Shown in pieces: positions 1 to 6,023 of a DNA stretch of 9,402 nucleotides (positions within the stretch are counted from its first letter, which is position 1; the number at the start of each line of letters is the position of its first letter). The stretch spans positions 1-9,402 of the forward strand of contig CAOKLK010000013.1 of assembly GCA_948469295.1 (NCBI GenBank), in the 5' to 3' direction. Position numbers and translations under genes: made by a program. The stretch is from an uncultured Mycoplasmatota bacterium (GTDB lineage: Bacteria; Bacillota_I; Bacilli_A; RF39; UBA660). The notes below the pieces were generated by a model. That model saw only the letters and a program-made list of their open reading frames with translations, had not been told where the DNA came from and did not search any database.

Positions 1-248
1 AACTATTTCATGTAAATAATTTTTACATTGCAGATACTCCAGGATTTTCTTCTTTAGACTTACAAAAATTTACGAAAGAAGAAATAAAAAGTGCCTTTCC
101 AGAATTTGAAAAATTTCCTTGTCGCTTTAAAGATTGCAATCATTTAAAAGAACAAGATTGTGGAGTAAAAGATGCCGTAGAAAATAAAGAAATATTAAAT
201 ACGAGATATCAATCTTATCAAGCATTTATAAATGAGGTATTAAAATGA
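1..248 (+). CDS. rsgA: Ribosome small-subunit-dependent GTPase RsgA, C-terminal part (5' truncated)
   Basis: This is the last 81 or so codons of a circularly permuted GTPase that assists late 30S subunit maturation; the gene enters from the left edge and reads from base 3 to a TGA stop at 246-248. The G3 motif DTPGFSSLD is visible at about 33-59, as expected near the end of the GTPase domain. It is followed by the C-terminal zinc-binding domain with ligand pattern C-x4-C-x-H-x5-C (CRFKDCNHLKEQDC, about 121-162), which is diagnostic of RsgA/YloQ. The stop overlaps the start of rpe in an ATGA arrangement, so the two are probably translationally coupled in one operon. The N-terminal OB fold and the G1 motif lie outside the window. 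The identification rests on both the motifs and the rpe neighbour and is quite secure. Confidence 0.93.
   Translation, partial: LFHVNNFYIADTPGFSSLDLQKFTKEEIKSAFPEFEKFPCRFKDCNHLKEQDCGVKDAVENKEILNTRYQSYQAFINEVLK
234..238 (+). promoter_or_regulatory. Ribosome binding site of rpe
   Basis: GAGGT lies six bases before the ATG at 245, inside the last codons of rsgA. It supports this ATG as the rpe start and fits translational coupling through the ATGA overlap. Confidence 0.7.
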
Positions 249-862
249 AAATAGCAGTATCATTTTTAAAAAGTGTATTAAGTAAAGAAGAAACCATCAA
301 AAAAATAGAACAAACAAGTGCAGATTTCATTCATGTTGATTTAAGCGATGGCCTTTTTGTAAAAGATAATAATTTCGAGGTAATAAAATTATTAAAAAAT
401 CATAAAAAACCATTAGATATTCATTTAATGACAAATGAAGTAGAACCTTATCTAAAAGATTTAATTCCACTAAAACCAACTTGTATTTCCTTTCATTTAG
501 AAGCACCTTGTGATATAAAGAAAACGATAGAAACAATCAAAAAAGAAAATATAAAAGTTGGACTTGCTATAAATCCTGAGACAAAAATAGAAACCTTAAA
601 AGATTATTTGAATGAAATTGATCAAGTAATTATAATGAGCGTTACACCTGGATTAGGAGGGCAACCTTTTATCGAAAATACCATTCCCAAATTAAAGGAA
701 TTAAATGAATTAAAAAAGAACCATCACTTTAATATCATGGTAGATGGTGGAATAAATGATCAAACAATTCATAAAGTAAAAGATTATGTTGATATTATTG
801 TAAGTGGATATTTCATTTGCAAAGAAGAAAATTACGAAGAACAAATCAATAAATTAAAATAA
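245..862 (+). CDS. rpe: Ribulose-phosphate 3-epimerase
   Basis: The product interconverts D-ribulose 5-phosphate and D-xylulose 5-phosphate in the cytosolic pentose phosphate pathway. The 205-residue protein is a TIM barrel slightly shorter than the usual 215-225. The metal and catalytic residues are in place: Ser6 (AVSFL), His30 and Asp32 (IHVDLSDG), His60 (DIHLM) and Asp167 (VDGGIN). The glycine-rich loop TPGLGGQPF (134-142) and VDGGIN contribute to phosphate binding. Two spots are divergent: the usual Asn of the NPGxGGQ loop is Thr, and the usual AGSAVF phosphate loop near the C-terminus reads SGYFIC (187-192). It could therefore be a relaxed or re-specialised member of the family, although the rsgA-rpe order argues for the housekeeping enzyme. 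The start is set by the GAGGT site and the rsgA overlap. A shared terminator follows directly. Confidence 0.9.
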   Translation: MKIAVSFLKSVLSKEETIKKIEQTSADFIHVDLSDGLFVKDNNFEVIKLLKNHKKPLDIHLMTNEVEPYLKDLIPLKPTCISFHLEAPCDIKKTIETIKKENIKVGLAINPETKIETLKDYLNEIDQVIIMSVTPGLGGQPFIENTIPKLKELNELKKNHHFNIMVDGGINDQTIHKVKDYVDIIVSGYFICKEENYEEQINKLK

Positions 863-884
863 AACTCCAATCATTTGGAGTTTT
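861..884. terminator. Bidirectional intrinsic terminator between rpe and rpmB
   Basis: A perfect 10-bp stem (861-870 AAAACTCCAA with 875-884 TTGGAGTTTT) closes a four-base loop (TCAT). It is T-rich downstream in both directions, so it can end the plus-strand rsgA-rpe transcript and the minus-strand rpmB transcript. The stem overlaps both stop codons (rpe TAA 860-862; rpmB TAA 883-885), leaving only 20 bases between the two genes. Confidence 0.88.
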
Positions 885-1041
885 ATTTATTGTTTTTAGC
901 TTCTCTAGCACTGATAATAACTTTTTCGCCATTAATAGTTTTTTTCTGTAAATTTGGCTTTTGACGTGATTTTGTAGCATTACAAGCTTTACTTCTTAAA
1001 TTAACTGTCAAAGGTTTCTTTTTTGATATATTTTTTGCCAT
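883..1041 (-). CDS. rpmB: Large ribosomal subunit protein bL28, short divergent form
   Basis: A 52-residue, very basic protein read on the minus strand, too short for most gene callers. The core RSKACNATKSRQKPNLQKK (residues 16-34) followed by INGEKVIISAREAK (36-49) lines up with the L28 signature RSHAMNATKRxWKPNLQKV...NGKPKxVYVSARALK. Differences: typical L28 is about 60-64 residues; here the N-terminal C-x-x-C or TGKK part is reduced to a Lys-rich stretch, the conserved His is Lys19, the Trp is Gln27, and the C-terminal tail is missing. The start is supported by a full AGGAGGTG site seven bases upstream and a good promoter. Context agrees: in Bacillus rpmB also lies convergent to the rsgA-rpe-thiN cluster. 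L28 binds 23S rRNA in the 50S subunit. The remaining doubt is the divergence; a second, standard rpmB could exist elsewhere. Confidence 0.77.
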   Translation of the reverse strand: MAKNISKKKPLTVNLRSKACNATKSRQKPNLQKKTINGEKVIISAREAKNNK

Positions 1042-1048
1042 AACTAAT

Positions 1049-1056
1049 CACCTCCT
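1049..1056 (-). promoter_or_regulatory. Strong ribosome binding site of rpmB
   Basis: On the minus strand AGGAGGTG lies seven bases before the ATG, matching the 16S anti-Shine-Dalgarno sequence over eight bases. It is decisive evidence that the 52-codon frame is translated. Confidence 0.9.
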
Positions 1057-1075
1057 GTGATTTCTCTCACTAAAA

Positions 1076-1104
1076 ATTCTAACATCATTTTATAATGAAG
1101 TCAA
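1076..1104 (-). promoter_or_regulatory. Sigma-A type promoter of rpmB
   Basis: On the minus strand, TTGACT (1099-1104) and TAGAAT (1076-1081) are separated by 17 bases; each hexamer matches the consensus at five of six positions. Transcription would start near 1069, giving a leader of roughly 28 bases with no room for a riboswitch or an L28-binding leader. Confidence 0.75.
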
Positions 1105-1118
1105 TTCCTATCTAATAT

Positions 1119-1157
1119 ATGATAAAAAAAAGCGTTTTATGAAGTAGTATTTATCAT
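1119..1157. other. Inverted repeat, possible weak terminator of the DUF3419-like gene
   Basis: ATGATAAA (1119-1126) and TTTATCAT (1150-1157) are perfect inverted copies 23 bases apart. On the minus strand they follow the stop codon of the SAM-fold gene by about 17 bases and enclose a run of eight T. The stem is AT-only and the T run lies inside the loop, so this is not a textbook terminator; it may be chance in such AT-rich DNA. Confidence 0.3.
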
Positions 1158-1174
1158 TTTATATGCCAAAAAAA

Positions 1175-2140
1175 CTATTTTTGAGAAGATAAAGAATCTT
1201 TTTTTAGAATCATACAAGTATCATCCTGATGAGGAACCTGAAAATTATGTTGAATATCATAAATCGAACGAAAACTAATATATTCATAATGATCCCCAAA
1301 CACTTGATTCCGTAAATTTTCACGAAAGATAGGTTCTTGTAATACATTACCTTGAAGAAAATAAAGATATCCAGCCATAATAATACCAGCATCATTCAAA
1401 AACGGAAGATATTCTTCTATCACGCTTTTAAAACAATTCAATTTCCGAATTTCATCACTTAACGTAGTGAGATTATAATTAGTTGGAAACATATTCTCAA
1501 TATATTGAATAATATTAGAGAAATACATAAAATCGTATTTTCGATTTAATAATTTAAAAAGAGAAAGAAAATCTGAGTAATGAAACTGAACCGAAAGTTT
1601 TGCAATATTTTTTTGTAACCAGCGGAATTTTTCATCATCCAAATAATTTAACGTTTGTTTTAAAACATAAGGGTGAATTTGTTCAAAAGAAAAAAGGTGA
1701 TGTTTCAATTCTTTTGGAGAATAATTTGTAAAAACAAAATCCCAATATCTTAACATATCGCCTTCTAAATAACGCCTTAAAAAATGAAACATATTAAGAT
1801 TTAAAGCAGAGGAACAAAAATTATGACAACTAAAAAAATAGAGAAAATCATTTTGATTGAATCCTGCACAAAAAGCCGCCTTTTTAAGATAAAAATAAGG
1901 TTCTGTAAGAGGATTAATATCAAAAGTATCTATAGATTTCGCCCCAAGTGCATACAAATCTAGTACTTGATCAGAACTGGCCTGTACACATAAGCACTCC
2001 TGATCTCTTACATTAAAATTTTGGAGTGCAGAAACCAAATTTTCATTCGAAAAAGAATAAACTTGTTGAAACCGTTTAATTTTTATATAAGGAGTCTTCA
2101 TAATTTGTTTCGTCAAATTAATATTGTGTTTTAAATTCAT
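1175..2140 (-). CDS. DUF3419-like protein with a SAM-binding (class I methyltransferase-like) fold
   Basis: A 321-residue soluble protein whose exact function I do not recognise. Residues 49-90 have the layout of a Rossmann-type SAM site: a strand and loop (CLCVQASSDQ, 49-58), helix VLDLYALGAKSI (59-70), then the acidic strand end DTFDINP (71-77) followed by a helix with LKKAA (85-89). This resembles the DUF3419/BtaA pattern (ASGGDNALDL ... DLNP ... LK-AA); BtaA moves the 3-amino-3-carboxypropyl group of SAM to lipids. Later motif-like strands are YDFMYFSNIIQYIE (202-215), a helix, strand AGIIMAGYLYF (251-261) and the final strand DTCMILKK (307-314). No signal peptide or membrane segment is visible. 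Upstream TTG 2158 is in frame, but ATG 2140 is chosen because GAAGGTG lies six bases before it. The gene stands alone, convergent in sense with rpmB and divergent from the next gene. The fold call is reasonable; the substrate is unknown. Confidence 0.78.
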   Translation of the reverse strand: MNLKHNINLTKQIMKTPYIKIKRFQQVYSFSNENLVSALQNFNVRDQECLCVQASSDQVLDLYALGAKSIDTFDINPLTEPYFYLKKAAFCAGFNQNDFLYFFSCHNFCSSALNLNMFHFLRRYLEGDMLRYWDFVFTNYSPKELKHHLFSFEQIHPYVLKQTLNYLDDEKFRWLQKNIAKLSVQFHYSDFLSLFKLLNRKYDFMYFSNIIQYIENMFPTNYNLTTLSDEIRKLNCFKSVIEEYLPFLNDAGIIMAGYLYFLQGNVLQEPIFRENLRNQVFGDHYEYISFRSIYDIQHNFQVPHQDDTCMILKKDSLSSQK

Positions 2141-2146
2141 AAAATG

Positions 2147-2153
2147 CACCTTC
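2147..2153 (-). promoter_or_regulatory. Ribosome binding site fixing the start of the DUF3419-like gene
   Basis: On the minus strand GAAGGTG lies six bases before ATG 2140. It falls inside the six extra codons that would be added by an upstream TTG start at 2158, so the shorter product is preferred. Confidence 0.75.
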
Positions 2154-2169
2154 TTCAAAAATTTTCAAT

Positions 2170-2198
2170 AGTATAACGCGAAAACTAAGAAAAAACAA
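2170..2198 (-). promoter_or_regulatory. Probable sigma-A promoter of the DUF3419-like gene
   Basis: On the minus strand TATACT (2170-2175, five of six consensus) is preceded after 17 bases by TTGTTT (2193-2198, three of six). The position suits a leader of about 25-30 bases before ATG 2140. The -35 element is weak. Confidence 0.5.
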
Positions 2199-2253
2199 AT
2201 TTTTTGTCGATGCATTTTTGGAATAAAAAGAAAAGTGGTTTGGAAAACTAAAC

Positions 2254-2281
2254 TTGACAAATAATAAAATAAAATTATAAT
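2254..2281 (+). promoter_or_regulatory. Near-perfect sigma-A promoter of the small membrane protein gene
   Basis: TTGACA (2254-2259) and TATAAT (2276-2281) are both exact consensus hexamers, 16 bases apart (17 is optimal). Transcription should start near 2288, about 20 bases before the ATG at 2309, leaving just room for the GGAG ribosome binding site. Confidence 0.85.
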
Positions 2282-2296
2282 AACTAACCAACAGTT

Positions 2297-2300
2297 GGAG
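2297..2300 (+). promoter_or_regulatory. Ribosome binding site selecting ATG 2309
   Basis: GGAG, continuing as GGAGTGAT, ends eight bases before ATG 2309. The in-frame GTG at 2300 overlaps it and ATG 2303 is only two bases away, so neither can use it. Confidence 0.7.
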
Positions 2301-2308
2301 TGATGATA

Positions 2309-2917
2309 ATGAACAAAAAAGAAAGAAATCAAGACACCATTTTAAAACTTTTAGATGATATTCTAAAAGAAGAAACCAAGATTAAAAATTACAATGAAAA
2401 TTTAACAGAATTAAAAAAAAATCAACAAAAATTAGAAAAGTATCTTGTAAAAATAAGAAAAAGTCAAAAAATATTAGCAAAGTTAGGACTAGTATTATTT
2501 TTCGTTAGTATATCTTGCATTATCCTAAGATTAATGTCTGTGATCTCCATCGAAGAAAATATTATTTTAGAAGAATTAAGCAAAATAGGAATTCAAATCC
2601 TTCCATCATTTTTACTAGTAGGAGTTATCCAATTTGGAATCATTGGAATGACTCAATTAAGTAAAAAATCATTGTATGAAGATGGATTAAAAGTAAAATC
2701 AGTAATTATCAATCTTGCACAAGTAATTCTTCAAGAAATAACAAAGTTAAATGAATTGAAACAAGAAAAATTTCGTTATGAAGAAAATACCATTGAGTTA
2801 CCAAGATATCGCTTTGATTCCTTCTTAAAATCGATCAGTCCTCAAGAATATGAAATGGAATCTGAAAAAGAAATAAAAGTTTTGGAAAAAAATGGCAAAG
2901 AAGAATCTGAAATTTAG
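2309..2917 (+). CDS. Small coiled-coil, two-helix membrane protein of unknown function
   Basis: A 202-residue protein I cannot assign to a named family. Residues 1-55 are highly charged and Lys/Glu-rich with a heptad-like pattern (ILKLLDDILKEETKI, then LTELKKNQQKLEKYLVKI), suggesting an amphipathic or coiled-coil helix. Two hydrophobic segments follow at about 57-79 (ILAKLGLVLFFVSISCIILR region) and 94-116 (GIQILPSFLLVGVIQFGIIG). The short acidic loop between them (IEENIILEE) should be outside, placing both termini in the cytoplasm. Residues 117-202 are soluble and again charged, with a second helical stretch (VKSVIINLAQVILQEITKLNELKQEK). No signal peptide or catalytic motif is seen. It has its own consensus promoter and a terminator-like hairpin, so it is probably monocistronic and strongly transcribed; adjacency to dnaE may be incidental. 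Start ATG 2309 is chosen by the GGAG site; GTG 2300 and ATG 2303 are alternatives. Confidence 0.82.
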   Translation: MNKKERNQDTILKLLDDILKEETKIKNYNENLTELKKNQQKLEKYLVKIRKSQKILAKLGLVLFFVSISCIILRLMSVISIEENIILEELSKIGIQILPSFLLVGVIQFGIIGMTQLSKKSLYEDGLKVKSVIINLAQVILQEITKLNELKQEKFRYEENTIELPRYRFDSFLKSISPQEYEMESEKEIKVLEKNGKEESEI

Positions 2918-2947
2918 AAAATAAAGAAATAACTCTTTATTTTTTTT
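2918..2947 (+). terminator. AT-rich hairpin terminator after the small membrane protein gene
   Basis: AAAATAAAGA (2918-2927) pairs perfectly with TCTTTATTTT (2934-2943) around a six-base loop, followed by more T residues. It begins directly after the TAG stop. Only one G-C pair is present, so the stem is weak, but the position and T tract fit an intrinsic terminator. Confidence 0.6.
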
Positions 2948-3046
2948 ATAAAATAAAAGGAAAATTATCAACCATCTGGAATAATAATAATAGAGAATTC
3001 TTAAGAAAAGATTCCGAACGATATAGTTTCATTTAAAAAAAGAAAA

Positions 3047-3055
3047 TGATATAAT
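3047..3055 (+). promoter_or_regulatory. Extended -10 promoter of dnaE-polC
   Basis: TGATATAAT contains an exact TATAAT (3050-3055) with the TG extension one base upstream (3047-3048). The best -35 at 17-base spacing is TTTCAT (3027-3032), which is poor, so the extended -10 probably compensates. Transcription would start around 3062, about 20 bases before the dnaE ATG. Confidence 0.6.
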
Positions 3056-3070
3056 AAAAAAGAGAAAGCA

Positions 3071-3079
3071 GGGTGGTGA
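3071..3079 (+). promoter_or_regulatory. Ribosome binding site of dnaE
   Basis: GGGTGGTGA matches the ideal AGGAGGTGA at seven of nine positions directly before ATG 3081. It supports that start over any internal ATG. Confidence 0.7.
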
Positions 3080-3080
3080 A

Positions 3081-6011
3081 ATGTATATTCCTTTAAAAAT
3101 TACAACAGATTACTCGCTTTTAAAAAGTATGATCAAAATAGAAGAATTGATTCCCTTTTTAAAAGAACACCAAATTCCTGCTGCAAGTATTTGTGACGAT
3201 AATTTATATGGAGTAATGGAGTTTTATAATAGCTGTCAAAAAAATGATATCAAACCCATCATTGGATTAACGTTAAAATATCAAGACAAAGAATATTATT
3301 GTTATGCAAAAAATTATGAAGGTTATCAGAATTTATTAAAAATTCATACCGAAAAAGAAAAAAATAATGTGACGTTAGAATTATTAAAATCAAAAAAAAA
3401 TCATTTAAAAATTATCGTTCCTTTTAACAATGTCGAAATATATGAAACATTAAGTAAAATTTTTGATGAAGTCTTTTTAGGATATCATACCTATTTAGAA
3501 AAAAATAATGCTTTAATCATCACGAATCAAATTGTTTATGTAGAAAATATAAAAGCCTTAAAAAAAGAGGATACAAAATTCTTAAATTATTTAAAAATGA
3601 TGGAAACAGGAACAACAATAAGTAATTTAGAAAAAGAAGATTTCGGTTCAAATTATTTAAATGTTGAAGAAATAGAAGAAGATGCCAAAAAAAGTACTTG
3701 GGCATTTATCGAAGATATAACAATAGAAATTCCTAAAAATAAAAGATTTATTCCTCATTACAATAAAGAAATTATAGATTCTTATGCTTTTCTAGAAGTA
3801 TTAACCAAAAAAGGGCTGTTAAAAAGACAAAATGGCATAATCAAAGAAGAATACCAAAAAAGATTAGAATATGAGTTAGATACCATTAAAAAAATGGGTT
3901 TTGTAGATTATTTTTTAATTGTATATGATTACGTTTTATATGCTAAAAAAAATAATATTTTAGTAGGACCTGGAAGAGGAAGTGCAGCAGGTTCTTTAGT
4001 AAGCTATTGCCTCGGAATAACTGAAGTTGATCCCCTGAAATATGACTTATTGTTTGAACGCTTTCTAAATCAAGATCGAATCACCATGCCAGATATCGAT
4101 ATAGATTTTGAATTTACGAAACGTAATCAAGTAATCTCCTACGTTGAAGAAAAATATGGATATGATTGTGTAGCAGGAATTATGACATTTGGAACCTTAG
4201 GAAGTAAACTAGTATTAAGGGATTTAGGAAAATGCTTAGAAATAAATAATGTTCTACTAAATAAATTTGTTGGATACATTAATCCTAAATTAACTTTGAA
4301 AGAGAATTTAAAAAATGAAAAAATTTCTCAAATAATTAAGGAACGATCAGAAATTAAAAATTGGTTTTATCTTGCCATGAAACTAGAAGGATACAAAAGA
4401 CATATTTCCACCCATGCTGCTGGAGTTGTCATCTCAAGTGTCCCTTTAGATGAAGTAATTCCCATATGTTATAGCGGAGAAGAAATGTTAACGGGTGTTA
4501 CCATGAATTATTTAGAAGAATTGGGATTACTAAAAATGGATTTTTTGGCTCTTCGAAATTTAACAATTATTCAAAATATTTTAGATTTAATAACCAAAGC
4601 TACCCAAAAACAAATCAACTTAAATCAAATTGGTTTTGAAGATCCCAAAGTATTAAAATTATTTGAACAAGCAGATACTACGGGAATATTTCAATTTGAA
4701 AGTATTGGAATGATTCATTTTTTAGAAAAACTAAAACCAAATTGTTTCGATGAATTAGTTGCAGCTTTAGCATTATACCGACCAGGACCAATGCAAAACA
4801 TTGATTCCTACATTCGAAGAAAAGAAGGCAAAGAAAAAGTTGTTTATCTCCACCAAGACTTAGAAACAATTTTAAAAGAAACCAATGGAATCATAGTTTA
4901 TCAAGAACAAATTATGCAAATTTTATCTAAAATAGGTGGTTTTACATTTCAAGAAAGTGATAATATAAGAAGAGCCATGAGCAAAAAGAAAAAAGAAGTC
5001 ATTTTAGATTATCAAAAAAAATTTTTAGAAGGAGCAGAAAAAAGAGGTTATCAAAGAACATTAGCAGAAAAAATATATGATTTAATTTTAAAATTTGCTA
5101 ACTATGGATTTAATAAAGCCCATTCGGTTTCGTATGCCATGATTGGATACCAAATGGCTTATTTAAAAGTTAACTATCCTATCTATTACATTGCCAATTT
5201 ACTAAATATGAGCATTAATACGGAAGAAAAAACCAAAGAATATTTAAACGAAGCACGAAAAAGAAACTATATCATATGGCATCCAGATATCAATCATAGT
5301 AATAGAGAATATCAAATTTTTAAAAATGGATTGTTACTTCCATTTTCTGTCATTAAAAATCTTGGAAAAGAATCTACAGATAGCATTATCAAAGAACGAG
5401 AAGAAAATGGAGAATATACAGACTTCTTCGATTTTGTGGCAAGAACCTATGGAAAAAGCGTTAATACCAAAACAATTGAATGCTTGATAGATGCTGGAGC
5501 ATTTCGAAGAATCGAAAAATCCAAATCCACACTAAAAGGAAACTTAAATCGAGCATTAACCTATGCCAGATTAAAAAGTAAAGAAGATAACAACTTGTTT
5601 GAAGACAATACAAAAGTTTCTAAACCAAAACTATTTCCAGTGGAAGAAGAAACCATAGACGAAAAAGAAATTGAATTTCGAACCTTTGGGTTTTACATAA
5701 GCAATCATCCTGCGACCAAATATATTGATAAAAGTATTACCAAATTAGAAAATATCTCCAAAAATTTTGATAAATACATAAAATGTGTCGTGGTAATTGA
5801 AAGTATTCGTCAAATAGAAACCAAGCAGAAAGTTCCTATGGCCTTTATAAAAGCGAGTGATGAAACTGCAGAAAGTGATTTCGTATTATTTCATCAATGC
5901 ATTTCTTTCATCAAAGACCTAAAGAAAAATGATTTAGTCTTAATAGAAGGAAAAGTAACCAAACGGTTTGATAAATATCAAATTGAAATTCACAATATAA
6001 TAAAACAGTAA
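3081..6011 (+). CDS. dnaE: DNA polymerase III subunit alpha, DnaE type
   Basis: A C-family DNA polymerase of 976 residues, compact beside the usual 1,100 or so for Gram-positive DnaE. In low-GC Gram-positives it extends RNA primers, mainly on the lagging strand, before PolC takes over. Order: PHP-like domain (1 to about 200) lacking the HxH ligands (Lys6 and Thr8 in LKITTDYS; Asp40 in CDDNLYG), so probably metal-free; palm with GPGRGSAAGS (296-305), catalytic Asp338 and Asp340 in PDIDIDF, HISTHAAG (441-448) and third Asp487 in KMDFLALR; fingers with YRPGPM (566-571), YQEQ (607-610) and FNKAHS (677-682); helix-hairpin-helix region (about 781-811, ending AGAF); a possible beta-clamp peptide NNLFED (837-842); and a C-terminal OB fold (about 900-976). 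No exonuclease domain is present, as is normal. The stop lies 12 bases before the polC start, so the two form an operon. Confidence 0.96.
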   Translation: MYIPLKITTDYSLLKSMIKIEELIPFLKEHQIPAASICDDNLYGVMEFYNSCQKNDIKPIIGLTLKYQDKEYYCYAKNYEGYQNLLKIHTEKEKNNVTLELLKSKKNHLKIIVPFNNVEIYETLSKIFDEVFLGYHTYLEKNNALIITNQIVYVENIKALKKEDTKFLNYLKMMETGTTISNLEKEDFGSNYLNVEEIEEDAKKSTWAFIEDITIEIPKNKRFIPHYNKEIIDSYAFLEVLTKKGLLKRQNGIIKEEYQKRLEYELDTIKKMGFVDYFLIVYDYVLYAKKNNILVGPGRGSAAGSLVSYCLGITEVDPLKYDLLFERFLNQDRITMPDIDIDFEFTKRNQVISYVEEKYGYDCVAGIMTFGTLGSKLVLRDLGKCLEINNVLLNKFVGYINPKLTLKENLKNEKISQIIKERSEIKNWFYLAMKLEGYKRHISTHAAGVVISSVPLDEVIPICYSGEEMLTGVTMNYLEELGLLKMDFLALRNLTIIQNILDLITKATQKQINLNQIGFEDPKVLKLFEQADTTGIFQFESIGMIHFLEKLKPNCFDELVAALALYRPGPMQNIDSYIRRKEGKEKVVYLHQDLETILKETNGIIVYQEQIMQILSKIGGFTFQESDNIRRAMSKKKKEVILDYQKKFLEGAEKRGYQRTLAEKIYDLILKFANYGFNKAHSVSYAMIGYQMAYLKVNYPIYYIANLLNMSINTEEKTKEYLNEARKRNYIIWHPDINHSNREYQIFKNGLLLPFSVIKNLGKESTDSIIKEREENGEYTDFFDFVARTYGKSVNTKTIECLIDAGAFRRIEKSKSTLKGNLNRALTYARLKSKEDNNLFEDNTKVSKPKLFPVEEETIDEKEIEFRTFGFYISNHPATKYIDKSITKLENISKNFDKYIKCVVVIESIRQIETKQKVPMAFIKASDETAESDFVLFHQCISFIKDLKKNDLVLIEGKVTKRFDKYQIEIHNIIKQ

Positions 6012-6015
6012 AGGA
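6011..6015 (+). promoter_or_regulatory. Ribosome binding site of polC
   Basis: AAGGA begins on the last base of the dnaE stop codon and ends eight bases before ATG 6024. A nearby ATG at 6028 is out of frame and meets TAG two codons later, so 6024 is the start. Confidence 0.75.
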
Positions 6016-6023
6016 AGTATAAT

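Noticed and set aside
327..536. Minus-strand open frame of 69 codons inside rpe
   Set aside because: It lies wholly within the rpe coding region, is Leu/Tyr-rich as expected for the antisense of Lys/Glu-rich AT-rich coding DNA, and has no ribosome binding site.
2965..2973. TTATCAACC, a DnaA-box-like sequence before dnaE
   Set aside because: It matches TTATCCACA at only seven of nine positions, is single, and such matches are expected by chance in DNA this AT-rich.
2978..2994. Short AAT triplet run in the dnaE upstream region
   Set aside because: It has only a few copies and is ordinary low-complexity sequence; no link with the promoter elements was evident.
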